Shown piece after piece: positions 23,546 through 36,016 of a DNA stretch of 64,000 nt. The stretch's first letter is position 1; every line of letters starts with the position of its first letter. The DNA is from Apostichopus japonicus. Its lineage: Eukaryota; Echinodermata; Holothuroidea; Aspidochirotida; Stichopodidae. The notes below the pieces were generated by a model. That model did not search any database. It saw only the letters and a program-made list of their open reading frames with translations, and was not told the origin of the DNA. Made by a program: the position numbers and the translations under genes. The DNA lies in contig NC_092576.1 in the NCBI RefSeq assembly GCF_037975245.1, forward strand, positions 2,661,501 to 2,725,500, given 5' to 3'.

Positions 23546-26500
23546 GTTTCTACTTCACAGTATTCTATAAACTGCAGCAATTCGGTCTTGATTCATTATT
23601 GAATTACCGCTTATATTTACTAGTACTTGAGCGGAATTACATTCACCTAGATCACGAATAGTATGTAAAATACTTCTTGACTGTTTCATTAAAGATCGTT
23701 AACAACATAGTATGGTCTATAACATTTACTACTGTGAGATTTATATTCCGCTTTTAGCAAATAATCGTATAGAAACATGTTTGTAAAACCCTTCTTTACC
23801 GAATTGTTTAAACAACAGAACCAATTATTGATAAAATGCTGCCACCCAAATATCCAGAATATTAAAACAGACTCACCAAACCAAGTATTTTAGTTTCCTA
23901 AGAATCCAATTTATAGTTTCAATTACAGACCACCCTGCCAATATTTAATACGTGTAAAGAAGAATCAATATGTGGCTACATAAAGCATGGCCTGGTGATC
24001 CAATGCAATAGAAAAAAAAAAAACTTTGCTCACGAGATTCAGCAAGTTCATAAGACAATGATCTACATAATGGAAATGAGGGCATTCTCTTACAAGAACT
24101 TAATCAAAATAGTGAACGGTATAACAACCGAATATTAAACGTTCTGTAATCTTAATTTGGTTATTGACTGAGCTCAAGGTCCATATTTATATATTCGTCT
24201 GATTGCTCTTCATCAGATTTTATACTTTCCCCTTCAAACAGTATGGTATAGAAGATCAAACCAATATGAGGCAAAATGTTCTTAAAGCATGATGCACATT
24301 TTATAGGGTATTAATATAAGTTCATATCATTGACATTATCAAGAAAACATCTAAAGGTAGACAATTTTACGAGGATTATAGATAGAATTATGATATTACC
24401 AGGCAACCTTTGGCCTTCGAGACCTCGATCTATAGTATGGCATAAGTGCTGTTGCAGCTCATGTGCAAATTCAGTTTGTAAAAGCAACAAATACATGAAA
24501 TAGCTAGAGCGAGATTCGACCGTTTGTATGAATTAAATGTATCAGTTATAATCACATTAAACATGAATATAATTCGGTTTGGATGTATTGACATACTGCT
24601 CCTTTAACTAATATTGCGTGTATTGTTATTTGAGCTCGCAGTGAGAATATGAAATGTTGGGACTGTAAATAAATTGTTATCTTAAAACATCAAATGGTTT
24701 GATGCTTTTGTCGGTTTGTAAACAGTGCACTCGGTAGAACAAACACCAGCAAAGTCTAAGTCCACCCAAACCGAAAATGAATAGAACCGAATAAACACAA
24801 ATTAGCATTTTATCTGCAGAAAATTAATAATTAAACACAAAAAGGGATATTCCTCTATAGTATAAGACTAATGTCACGTTAAGTTTAAAACCAAATTTAC
24901 AGTTCGGAAGATTCTACTGTTACATGATCTGATAGAGAATTTGCTGTCATGAATGCTGAATTCAAACTAAAGTAAGTTTTGTGGCAAAAAGGGATGTATG
25001 TTATAAATTTCCACATTGAATCTTTTAAATAGTATACCATTTCTTTGCCCAAACGTTTAATGAAACAGAGAAAATGATGTAGTGACATATAGAGAAAAGA
25101 AAAGAAACAAATGTGTACTGAAAATACAAACAAACTCATCTTGATTAAAAAGAAAAGCAGATGTCAGCTGAAGACCGTTTTGAAATGTGTAGTATAATTA
25201 TATTTGTATACTGTTAAAAATCACAAAAAAAACTTTTAGCTATAGACATTTCTGAGAAACAAGATATAGAAAGGTACAATAAAAGTATGTTTGCATGTTA
25301 CTGCATAATTTTATGAATCTTTATGATACATTTAAGTCATGGAAGGCCGGTGTTGAATTTCATTTTATTTTCGTCCTGCTTTATTAGTAATATTCTAAAG
25401 CATGTTACTACTTTAGATCAATCCAAATGAGTCTGTTTTTTTTTATTCATTAACAGTAAATATAACACGAATAACTAAAAATGTATCTATTCAGATATTT
25501 ATACTATATCACCAATATTTTTAACTATTACAGTAAAACAGTAACCAATAACAGGCACGAAGGTTTACGTTCAATGGGTAGATTTTTTAGAAAACAATAA
25601 TAAAACATAAAACTGTAGTTTGAAATAATTCGTGTCGTTAGTGTTGACCATTGCTTTTGATATTAATTGAGGGAATCAGCAAAAGCGAATTATCGAGGCA
25701 GGCAAAGAAGAAGTTAACATTAACATACAATTATCGTTAAAGACTACAAATGTGTAAGTTTACAATCATACTTACGAAAGAATTTAAAATCATGGATACT
25801 CTCTGTGCAATTGTTAGTTAACTCCCTTCCTATCCAATGATTACTTTGCATTTCTGAATATCTTCTTTCTGTATACTAATTCTTGCTGTTATGTTAAATC
25901 GAATTTCAACCTTTCGCATTATTGTTATCTTCATACTTGATAACATTGTTACAATAATAATAAATTAATGCTTAGAACCTGAAAAGAATGCAAGTTAAAT
26001 TACTTGAGACATGTCAACGCCAAATGATGTTACATGTTATATATGGACGTTATGTTGTTCACATTAAGTTAAAAGATTTTAACTTTAAAACATTTTAAAT
26101 TTACAAATTAACAACGAATTAAATTAACACATTGGTCTGGACAAAGGAAAGGACGTAGTGAATGACGACATTTGTGTCTTTATAAGATTTCCACTTTATT
26201 AAAGTGAATTTTGTGTAGATTGAAAATAGCTATCAAACTATCTACCTTACAGGATTACTGAAGAGAGGAGCATGATTCATAAACTCGAGAAATGTTCATG
26301 AGAAAATTACTTACCTAAGAGGAAAGTTGTTCACCGTGTCAGATAGAAATGTGATTATCAAAATGCATAATTGAAATCACGGCAATCTTCTCTCTTCGTT
26401 TAATTGAAGAAATAGCAATAAGGTACGTCCGGTATTCAGTGAACACTCCTTAATCAAAATGGCGACTGGCTGAATACCAGACGGCTCAGTCATCCTTACT

Positions 26501-28766
26501 GGTAATTGGTTGACCTCGATGTTCATATTGAAATATTCGTCAAGTTATTATTCAGCTTGTTTGTTTTCTTTTTATCAGATTTGAAGTTAGACTTTACCCT
26601 TCTTACTGGTTTTATCGCGCTATTGTTACCCAGCATTCACATCTTCTTTAAAGCAGTACATATGTTAGACTATCTTAAATTATACTTCATATATTTTGGA
26701 TAAGTAAAGGTATATCTATATACCTTCAGCATAAAATGTCAACCAAAAATGATGTATAAAAAGAAACTATGTGTAAAATTATGCTACGCATGCAGCAGCC
26801 ATATTGGTTCTCAGCTCCGAGACAGAGCGTAATCTATGATGGCATGAAGAAGTTCTGCATCGAAAATTATTCAAACTGAATTTTTGTTTCGTTTCATCAT
26901 TTTATATGAACTTGTTTTGATAAGAAATCACTAAATATGTATCAATTGTTAAAACGAAATCGATTTCTTAATTTCAATTCAAACGACTGAAGAGTCATAA
27001 CAATAATTAAAGTATATATTCGTTTATATTTCGCTCTCATATTACAGAATCCTTTAAACGAGGCCATCTCATCAATTTACACTGTTGAAATAGTCGTTGA
27101 CGCTATTTATTTGTTCGTGAAGGTTAATGAAATTTTTATCTGATACACCGATGACTGCTCGTTGTTGTGAGTTTGTATAGGCAGGTCTCATGATAGTACA
27201 ACCACTCAATGAAAGACAAAGTCCAACAAAAATTAAATGCAAACCACAGAATCTTGATAAGATAAGATATAGGGGCGATCATGATAAATAATAATATGCT
27301 GTGTGACTATGGATCATGTCTGCATTTACACAATATTATATGGTTTACTTTTGACTTTCGTATAGCAGGCAGTGCATATATGATGGTGATGATGACGTAT
27401 GGGGTATACTGGTGATCAAAACCACAATAGTTTATACAGGGTAACACCTCAATGAGTTAACTAAGGAATGTCTCTTATACACAAAGATAATATGTAGTGA
27501 ACATATTTTCATCCTTCAATCGTCACCCACATACTTATAGGTTTCAGTAAATAATAATTAGAACAACGAATAATACAGGTCCGAAGTAATTTAGACCAAT
27601 CAGTAGTTTGAAATGTCAACCGAAAACACAACACCCATTTTACATTGAAGAAGTGCAAATAGTAAAAACGTACCTTATCGGTATTGAAAGATTATAATGA
27701 CATATTTGTAGCTATCATTTCTACACCGTCAAAAGCTAGGAAAATATCATATTTAAGGTACAGGTGCCCATGGCAACTATCATCTCACAAGTCAGTACAA
27801 GTTAAGACTTAAGTACGAATATCACACTTTATTTGCTAACAAATGTTTCCTACAACAATCATCGTATTGACAAGGCCTGACGACATGGGTTTAAAGGAGC
27901 CAGGGCCAATAAGGGGTCCTGGGAAAATATTAAGGAAGCCGGGAAAGTGAGGCCCTGTGGGCTAGAGAAGCTTGTTCTCATATTCTGATATACTTCAAGG
28001 AAAATAAATAGTGTAGAACAGGAGCTAAGTGACGTTGTTTTTCCAGAGGACGGACTTGGCTTTCAATGAATTTAGTGTTGAATGTCGAAAGTTCTTCTTT
28101 AGTGTCCCTTGCGTACGCAGCAATGTATTCTTTTAATTACGATTTATAAATAAAAGATTTAGTCTTCGCGGACTTTATTTTTTCGATAGCTGTATTTTTG
28201 TTGTCCGCAAGGGTTAATAATGTGGGTGTATAATTATTCAGTTACCATATTTTGATACAACAAAGTACTACCACCAACCGTTCAGATATCTGCATGGTAT
28301 TTAAACTGTTTAAACATGACAAGCCTACATACAATGCCAGGCAAACCCAATGTGAAGAGTATCTACTTGGAATAAATACCGGCTTTAGCCTGTAACTTTT
28401 GTCAGGGGAAGTTATATAGCTCAATGGTATTGGGTTGTTCTGTATTTTATGTCCAGTTGAAAAGGCCATAGAATATGCACTATTCTAATGAATAGTATAC
28501 ATCTGTACGATGGTGGAGCATACTAGCGTGACAAGCTGTCCATGATAAGTTAAGATAATTCAAAGTGGACTCAGGAACTGTCCGTGGAAAATACTGAACA
28601 AGTTTGCGTATTGATCTGTACCTGAACACAAATAAGGCAAATGACAACATAGAAGAAATATGGGTAACTATACTGTCATAAATAGTGTATTCAAACTGTT
28701 AGGTACTGGCAAGAAAGAAACATATACAGAATTACGTTTCATGATATCCGTGCGTAAAGATATGAG
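23546..28766. other. long noncoding region, no gene recognised
   Basis: A+T-rich with short open frames only. A short inverted repeat at about 26427-26484 (GTCCGGTATTCAG and its complement) is the only structure picked out. 5' UTR exons or promoter sequence of the NLR gene could lie here but cannot be identified. Confidence 0.45.
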
Positions 28767-30575
28767 CAGGCGCGTATCCAGGATTTTCTAACCCGGGGGG
28801 CGCGAATTACTATCTAAGCGGAGCGCCACCATCGGTTGGCGCGGAGCGTACAAGAAAATTTCTGGTTTTGATACCCCCCAGATCACCGGAAATGGCACTT
28901 CTCGGGCTTGAAAATGACCAACCAGATGTACACTTTTGCCTGAGAACCAAGTATTTCCCAAAAGTTTTTTCCATCCATAACCTTTTTGAAGATTGTCACC
29001 AGTCACACATCATGTTCGACCTCATTGCATGTAATATGGATCATTGCTTTTGTAGGTTATTCTACGTCACGGCCCACAATATCCGAAAGCCCCACTTTTC
29101 AAGGTTTTAAGCCCATTACTTGTTGAGAATTTGAAAATTCACTTTTCTCGTGAATAAAATCACTTCAAAACATACCCATGTTGCACAAAATTCAATCTAT
29201 AGACAACCAATATAGAAAAACCTCCTTGAACCCCTAACAGACAGGTGAAAATTGAACGAGTAGAGGAAAGTATGATGAAGAATGTTGGTGAGGAAATTTT
29301 GGAAAATTCCGACACAGTTAATTTATTGGTACATGTACAAATATTGCAACCTCTTATAATGGCTTTTACAAAACTTGGTTGAAGGAACAGAAAAATAGCA
29401 GATATTTCCGATATCAGGTATATCGAAACCGAACACTTCACTCATAGGCGTAGGTCCCGTAGGAGGCGGGGGCTGCAGCCCCCCCCCCCCCAATTGTTTT
29501 CCCATTTTTTTCGGGCACCTACTGAAAGAAAAATAAATAGCAATGAATAGCTTAAAATGATCTCCTTGGTAATTATAATAAAGTTGTAAGCTTGGCCGAC
29601 ATTACTACTGTAAAAGAGAGTTTTGACATAAATGGATCTGTATGCTTTTTCTCCATCTACATAAGACATTTGGTTGTTTACATTAGCATCCGGCGGTATA
29701 CTGTGCAACTTTGACGGACCGTGCGGTAGACGATGCCATACAATGTAATGACCGATCTTGCCTATATGATATTGGCATCGACATGCTCAATGCGCGCTTC
29801 GCGCGCGAAAAATGTTGGCTTTTTTTTCGGGCAAGTCATTACAGCCCCCAAATCCAATCTGGCTCCTACGCCTTTGACTACACACATTGACAGTTTTTGA
29901 GGCTGTTCATCGTGGAACATGCATTTCAATGCTCATTGATATGATGTTATATCTGCTCTTTGCTTTACAAATTCGAAAAGGCGTGTAGCGAGTAATTGCC
30001 AAGGGAGGGCGAAGCCTGTAGGCAAACTATGAGTTGGCGCGAAGCGTACAAGAAAAATTTTGGCCGAAAATGCCTCCCAGATCGCTGGAAATGACACTTC
30101 CCAGGCCTTGTAAGTTGCATCTAAGCATTGTCTATTTTGAAATTACTAGCGATGTCATAAAGAAAATTTGCTCGGGGGGGGGGGGGCGGTCGCCCCCTTC
30201 CCGAAATGCGTTATGTTCCCCGACGACTCGGTCGAGTTCAAGTACATTAGTGAGAGAGGAAAAACGGAAACGTCAAAAATGGAGTTGTCGGGGTAAGGGG
30301 TAGGGTGAGGCGCACACCCCCTACGTAATCCTTGATCTGTCACTGGCTACCCTGTGTATATAATAGGGATCTTTCTCTTCCCGAGGTCTTGGCTATCTTC
30401 TACTCCCTCCTTTTCTCCTTTTTCTCTCTTTTTTCTTTTTCTTTTCCCTTCCTTCCTCTCCTCCTTTTCTTTTTTCCCCTCCTTTTCCCTTTTTTCTTCT
30501 CTTTATTTTCTCTCCTCTTTTCCTTACCCGGGGGGCGCGCGCCCCCAACGCCCCCCCCCCCCGGATACGCACCTG
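28767..30575 (+). mobile_element. composite non-autonomous DNA transposon with nested MITE
   Basis: Termini CAGGCGCGTATCC and GGATACGCACCTG are inverted repeats with one mismatch, both next to CCCGGGGGGCGCG-type sequence. ATGAG flanks both ends directly, a possible short target duplication. The left 600 bp match 47640-48194 in opposite orientation. A family 2 MITE is inserted at 29443-29876. A C/T-rich tract runs from about 30385 to 30525. No intact transposase is seen. The open frames at 28788-29110 and 30332-30671 are by-products. Confidence 0.75.
29443..29876 (-). mobile_element. hAT-like MITE, family 2, nested copy
   Basis: Ends CATAGGCGTAGG and TCCTACGCCTTTG are inverted termini. The flanking octamers ACTTCACT and ACTACACA agree at 6 of 8 positions, a plausible worn hAT target duplication. 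The interior is the reverse complement of 310-694 (GGGGGCTGCAGCCCC, TTCGGGCACCTACTGAAAG, GGGCAAGTCATTACAGCC). Confidence 0.82.
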
Positions 30576-30583
30576 ATGAGAAT

Positions 30584-31353
30584 CAAACCGTTCCACCTTT
30601 ACCAATAACATACAAATATACAAGCGGCCGTTTTCACACGAATCTTGTTTAAACGATAACAGAAATAGCACGAGTCAACTGAATTTGATCGCTTCTTCAA
30701 AAGTTATTAACGAACCTACCGTGATCAACTCATGGTACCGATATGATGCTTCATGAGATTCATGTTTCGTGGAACTAGATAGGACCGATATGATAACTTC
30801 CTATACGTTGATTTTGTTCGAGTGGGAATCCCCATTGTACATGTATGGTAGGATGTGAATTTTATTGTCAACAACATTTTGATTCAAATCATGTAGAACA
30901 AGGAGTACAGGACATAGCACATGGTAGATCTTGGGAATGCTTATCACATAATTTATATTACAGTATAACAGGAAGCAATAAAGAAGGGATGAAAATGCCA
31001 ATTCGAACAGATTAAGGGCAAAATATTCTCTGCATCATTTTGGACTTCAAATGAAAAACAAAAACAACACAAGGAAAAGTCAAAATAGATTAGTTTGCAC
31101 ACTTGTAAATATATATCTTGTATACCACTTTCCCAGGGAAGTTATTTAATTCGCAAGAACATAGCAGAAACTATTGTAGATGAGGAGCTTTGTAACGGGT
31201 ATAAGTTCATTAATTTCGTTGCTAGAATACATGTCAAACAGCGTAACACATTATAAACTGCTTTACCCAACGTAACTACCTGTAAATTCCCAGGTGCGGA
31301 TCCAAAGGGATGAGGGTCTCACCCCTTCCACCTTGTAAACGCCATACTAAATA
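30584..31353. other. noncoding stretch, nothing recognised
   Basis: No gene, RNA or clear repeat. Confidence 0.45.
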
Positions 31354-31570
31354 TTAATAGTTATTAGCAACCTTGCATGTAGCTTTAATATGCCCCAGAA
31401 TTTCGTTTTTATATTTTTCCCTCAAATGATAGTCGGCTTGAACGACCACAGGACCACATCCACTCTTTTGAATAAATACTGGATTCGTTTTTGATTCCTT
31501 AGACTTCACAAAGCCATTCTGTTCTTTGCAATATCCTAGATAATGTTTCTTCAACTCTTTACTTACGTCT
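31354..31570 (-). CDS. candidate terminal exon of an unidentified gene
   Basis: A good acceptor (run of T, then TGGCACAG|AGAC) opens a 71-codon frame ending in TAA. The protein is hydrophilic and protein-like, beginning DVSKELKKHYLGYCKEQNGF and containing CGPVVVQADYHLREKYKNEI. Composition and length suggest a real exon, entered in phase 2, but I recognise no family. It lies upstream of the NLR gene on the same strand, so it could also be an internal exon spliced at TGCAAG|GTTGCT, a weak donor. It may equally be a remnant of a related gene. Confidence 0.4.
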
Positions 31571-32040
31571 CTGTGCCATAAAAAAATATATATTGAGTTG
31601 ATACGGATTGGCATTCAAAATATTTTCGCTGCAATTTACGTCAATAACATGATGATACCGTTACCAAGGTAATGTACACATTAAAACATGGTTACTTCTC
31701 TTGATGGGAAAATGTGAACGATCTAGTTTAAGAATGGATTTATGGTCACAAGATTATAGGCATTTTGTCAAATTTTAGAACTACAAAATTAAAACTGAAT
31801 TTTGTGGATTAAAATAATTATCATAAATATCCTACTGACATATTGAGATTCTTGAAGTACACATACCGAAGTCATTAATGTAGCAATGAATGTAGACATG
31901 AAGGCTAAAAACGTCTCTGAAACTAGAGATGGATTTGTAAGAATTGTCAATGTAATAGATACAGTACCCTAGATTGACTACAGATTTGTGCGATTCTTGT
32001 CTAAAAATGCATTAATTTGAAAAAGTCATTAGGTTACAAT

Positions 32041-32381
32041 CAAGGGCGTAGGAACCGGGGGGCTGGGGGGGGGGGCGCCAGCCCCCCCAGTGAAAAATGT
32101 GGAGGGGCGGAAGTATCATTCCGCCCCCCCCCCCCGCTTCGCAAGTCAGAAAACCCCTTTTTCATTTCCAAATGAGAAAAAAAAACAATTTGGAGCACCA
32201 AATTGCATCTATGGCCAGGTGAAAATACAAAATTATGTTTACAAAATGTAGTGGGTGTTGAAGTGTGCTATATTGCACCAAATTGCATCTGAGGCCACCT
32301 GGAAACGCAAAAAAAATCCAAAGGTCGGCCATCAGTCTTCAGCCCCCCCCCCCCACTCAAAAGTACCTTCCTACGCCAATG
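32041..32381 (-). mobile_element. hAT MITE, family 1, second copy with intact target duplication
   Basis: The 341-bp element starts CAAGGGCGTAGGAA and ends TTCCTACGCCAATG, the same termini as 16607-16967 but inverted relative to it. A perfect 8-bp duplication GTTACAAT flanks it at 32033-32040 and 32382-32389. Interior blocks (CACCAAATTGCATCT, GGAGGGGCGGAAGTATCATT, TGGGTGTTGAAGTGTGCTAT) match throughout. Confidence 0.92.
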
Positions 32382-32499
32382 GTTACAATTGTGCGAAATT
32401 GAAATAAAGTAGTTATGTCACTGCAATAATTATGAAAATTACTTTAATGAGCAGTTATAGAGATTCTTTGTTACTAAGATGTTATCTTGTCAATGAAAC

Positions 32500-33158
32500 A
32501 TCATTAAGATTGTTTGTCGTGTCCGACTTCTCTTGAATATGTTCTCATCCGATAATTTCAGTTTGTCAGGATGAAAAGTGTCTCTTTGTCCAACTCACCA
32601 TGATAAAGATTATCTGTTGATTATTCTTCTGCGACCAATATGTCTTTATTAAGATTGTCTTTGGTAAATAACTGTTTATGATTATTGTTGGATCCAGTGT
32701 GTCATAATACAGACTGTTTACAGTGTTCAACCTTTCATAATTAAGACTGTCGGGTTAATCTAACATCTCTTGATTATCAATATCTGCTGTTTCCAACTCT
32801 TTATAATATAGATTGCCTTTAGTGTCCAAACCTGTCATCCTTAAGATCATCCAAGGAATTGTACATTTCTCGATTAACATTGTTGGTTGTGCCCAACTCG
32901 TCATAATTGAAATGATTTAGTGTCCAAACTGTCATGATTGAAATGATTTAGTGTCCAAACTGTCATGATTGAAATGATTTAGTGTCCAAACTGTCATGAT
33001 TAACTTCGTCCAATGAGTCTGATGCATCCTTATCAACATTGCTGTAGTGTCTGCAGTGTCCAACGCCTCATTTGTCTGCAGTGTCCAACTTGTTACAATT
33101 AATATTGTCCAAAGAGCCTGACGTATCTTGTTTATCATTGTTTGTTGTGCCCAACTCC
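32500..33158 (-). repeat. minisatellite continuing past the zinc-finger stop codon
   Basis: Degenerate units resembling GTGTCCAACTTGTCATGATTAA continue the repeats that encode the zinc-finger tail, now with in-frame stops. Three nearly identical 31-bp units lie at 32900-32930, 32931-32961 and 32962-32992. A minus-strand AATAAA at 32645-32650 could be the polyadenylation signal of the zinc-finger gene. Confidence 0.75.
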
Positions 33159-35074
33159 TCATTTGTCTGTATTGTCCAACTTGTCATCATTAACATTGTC
33201 CAATGAGTCTAATGTGTCTTGTTTATCACTGTTTGATGTGTCCAACTCTTCATGAATTAAATTGTCTGTAGTGTCCAACTTACCATCATAATGATTGTCT
33301 AATGAATCTAATTTGTCTTGATTAAGATTGTATGCTGAGTCCAACTTGTCATGGTTTAAATTGTCTGTTGTGCCCAGCTTGTCGTCATTAACATTGTCCA
33401 AAGAGCTTGGCCCATCATCTTTATCATTGTCTGTTTTGCCCAACTTGTCTACATTAAGATTGTCAAAAGAGCTAGGCCTATCTTCTTTATCATTCTTTGT
33501 TGTGCCCAACTTTCCATGACTGCAATTGTCTGAGTTGTCCAACTTGTCATCATTAGGATCGTCCAATGAGTCTAACGTGTCTTGGCTAACATTGTTGGCT
33601 GTGTCCAACTCATCATCACTTAAATTGTCATTCCTGTCCAACCTGTCCAATGAATCCAAAGTGTCTTCATTAACATTGTCCACTGTGTCCATTCTTGTAG
33701 GACTATGATCATCATTTTTGTCAGTTATATTATCCTCTTCTAACCAACCCTCTTCCTCGTTAAATACCGCAGGGTTCAACTTGATCGAATATGAATTTGC
33801 TGCATTATGAGTCCTTTTGTGTATTTCTAAATTCGAACTCCTACAAAATGTTTTTCCACAGGTTTCACATTTAAACTGTTTCTCTTTAGTGTGAACTTTT
33901 TCGTGCGATCTCAGGTTGTAGATCCTACGAAAAAACTTCCCACATTTGAGGCACTGATGTGGTTTCTCTCCAGTGTGAATTTTTTCGTGGGTTTTCAAGT
34001 GATGAGACAATTTAAATGCTTTGTCACATAATTTACACTGATAAGGTTTCTCGAGAGAATGCACTTTCTGGTGCCTTGTCAAATCTGACTTTTGAAAGAA
34101 ACATTTCTGACATTTGGTACACTGAAATGGTTTTTCGCCGCTGTGGATCTGCTGATGTTTGATTAAAACGTGTTTCTGATTGAAGGCCTTATCACAGGTC
34201 TGGCATTGGAACGGTCTTTCTGTTGAGTGATTCTTCTCATGTGATTTCCAATTACTGACCCGGTTAAAGGCCTTTTGACAAATAGTGCACTGATAAATTT
34301 TCTCTCCAGAATGTACAATCTCGTGGGTTTTTAAATGTTGCAGTAACTTGAACGACTTTGGACATAGGACACATTGAAAAGGCTTTTCTCCAGAATGGGT
34401 GCTTTCGTGTCGTGTTAAACTGTGCTTTCGGGTGAAGGACTTCTCACAGAGCGTGCAATGAAATAATTTCTCCGCAGAATGAATTCTTACATGTACTCGT
34501 AAATGGTGTACGTGTCTGAAAGCCTTCTGACAAATTTCGCATTGAAATGGCCTCTCTTCTGAATGGGACTTTTCATGTCGCTGTAGACTGTTCTTCTGGG
34601 TGAAAGATTTCTGACAGATCCCACAATGAAATGCTTTCTCGGCAGTGTGAACTACTTCGTGTACTCTCAAATGGTGCATAAGACGGAAAGCCTTCTTGCA
34701 GACTTTGCACTGATACGGTCTCTCTCCAGAGTGAATTCTCTCGTGCTTCTTCAAGTTATCACTTTTACTAAAACACTTGCCACAAGTTTTACATTGATGC
34801 AGCCTATCACTTGACTGAATATGAGTCTTCTCATGTTCTTTCAACAAAAGTTGAACACTAAAAGATTTGTAGCATTTTTTACATTGATTTGGTTTCTCCG
34901 AGGAGTAACTGTCTTCTTCACCAGTTTGTTCATCTGTAGTATGATCGCTGTCTGCTTTTTCTTCATCTCTGGGAATAAAGACTGGATGTCCATGTATATA
35001 CTTCATGTGCTTCAAAAGGTATCGATGAATTGTGAATTGATCACCGCATTCTTCGCAACAAAAGCTCTGTACAT
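33159..35074 (-). CDS. C2H2 zinc-finger protein, large last exon (14 fingers and acidic tail)
   Basis: With four small upstream exons this gives a 724-residue nuclear DNA-binding protein, probably a transcription factor. Finger 1 (Cys93 to His114) stands alone, followed by an acidic linker. Thirteen more C2H2 fingers run from about residue 149 to 515 with TGEKP-like linkers (SGEKPFQC, TGEKPHQC). The last about 200 residues are an acidic repetitive tail of Asp/Leu/Asn units such as DNLNHDKLDS, ending at TAA. The acceptor is TTCTTTCCTGTCTTG..ACACAG|AT, phase-1 entry. No KRAB, BTB or SCAN domain is seen. Target DNA and repressor or activator role cannot be inferred. The exon was started at the acceptor because the first finger lies upstream of the first usable Met. 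Confidence 0.93.
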
Positions 35075-35932
35075 CTGTGTATTCAACAAGACAGGAAAGA
35101 ACACACTTGAACTTAAAACAGTTTCATAAATTGAACTTGATTTTATACTTGTTTTAAGTTGATAATGAAAAACATCTTAATGTTTGTAATTGTAACGCCC
35201 ATAAGATATATGATACTCCATTCCTATCAATGTGAACATAGCTAAGAATATTTACATTAATTGGGAAATGATCTGATTTGGTTGTTTCTTCACCAACTGC
35301 CAGACAGAACACTTAAGTAAACTCTTAAATGAATTTGCAGAAATTTGTTTCTCCAAGACGATTAAGTGTTTGTTTGGTAAACTAAACTCAGCTTTGGAGG
35401 TTGTCTGACGCATTACATTGTGTACATCATATTCATATTGCACTGTTAGTATAGTATTCCCAAAATAGGTAAACTAATAAATTGGTATCTCCCCAAGGCC
35501 TGTGTTCACTTCACCAAACCAGCACATATCTCTGACAGCATATAAACTGGTCATTGCTGTATTGCTGCAATTTGCAGACAACCAAAAGGTAAGACAGCGT
35601 TGTCCGAAGAACAGTGTTAACTTATACAACAACAACAGAAACAGAGGGAAAATGGAGCAGACATTGGTTTACTTCTCCAGGCAGTTAACATTTACCATCA
35701 ATTGGTTAAATTCAAATATTTTCAAATATGACTTTTATTCCATATTTTTTTCACATTCTGTATTGTACAAACTTCAATTTATAACATTTTTGGGTTGCTC
35801 ACCTTTGAAATGTTCTAAAAGATTTTGTAGGATAATGGTCAGTTTTGGATTTCCTAAAGATTACCAAACGTCTGAAGAAAAGGGGAAAACAAAACTTTTC
35901 TTTGCACTTGTTTTCTTGTTTAATCATCTTAC

Positions 35933-36016
35933 CATCTTCTGGTGGAACATCCTCAGCTATAATAGCAACATCCTCTTCCTCACCATTATTGAGTTCAGCA
36001 AAAACAACAGGAAACT
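35933..36016 (-). CDS. zinc-finger gene exon 4 (acidic)
   Basis: An 84-nt exon between TTTCAG|AG and GAAGATG|GTAAGA, phase 1 at both borders. It encodes FPVVFAELNNGEEEDVAII and a further AEDVPPED. It joins in phase to the finger exon (G+AT, Asp). The long plus-strand open frame across this place is an antisense shadow. Confidence 0.8.

Noticed and set aside
30332-30671. Overlapping 84-106-codon frames rich in Phe/Ser/Leu or Arg/Lys/Glu
   Set aside because: Translations of a C/T-rich tract and the end of a transposon.
32932-33162. 76-codon frame after the zinc-finger gene
   Set aside because: Frameshifted continuation of the tail minisatellite, not a separate gene.
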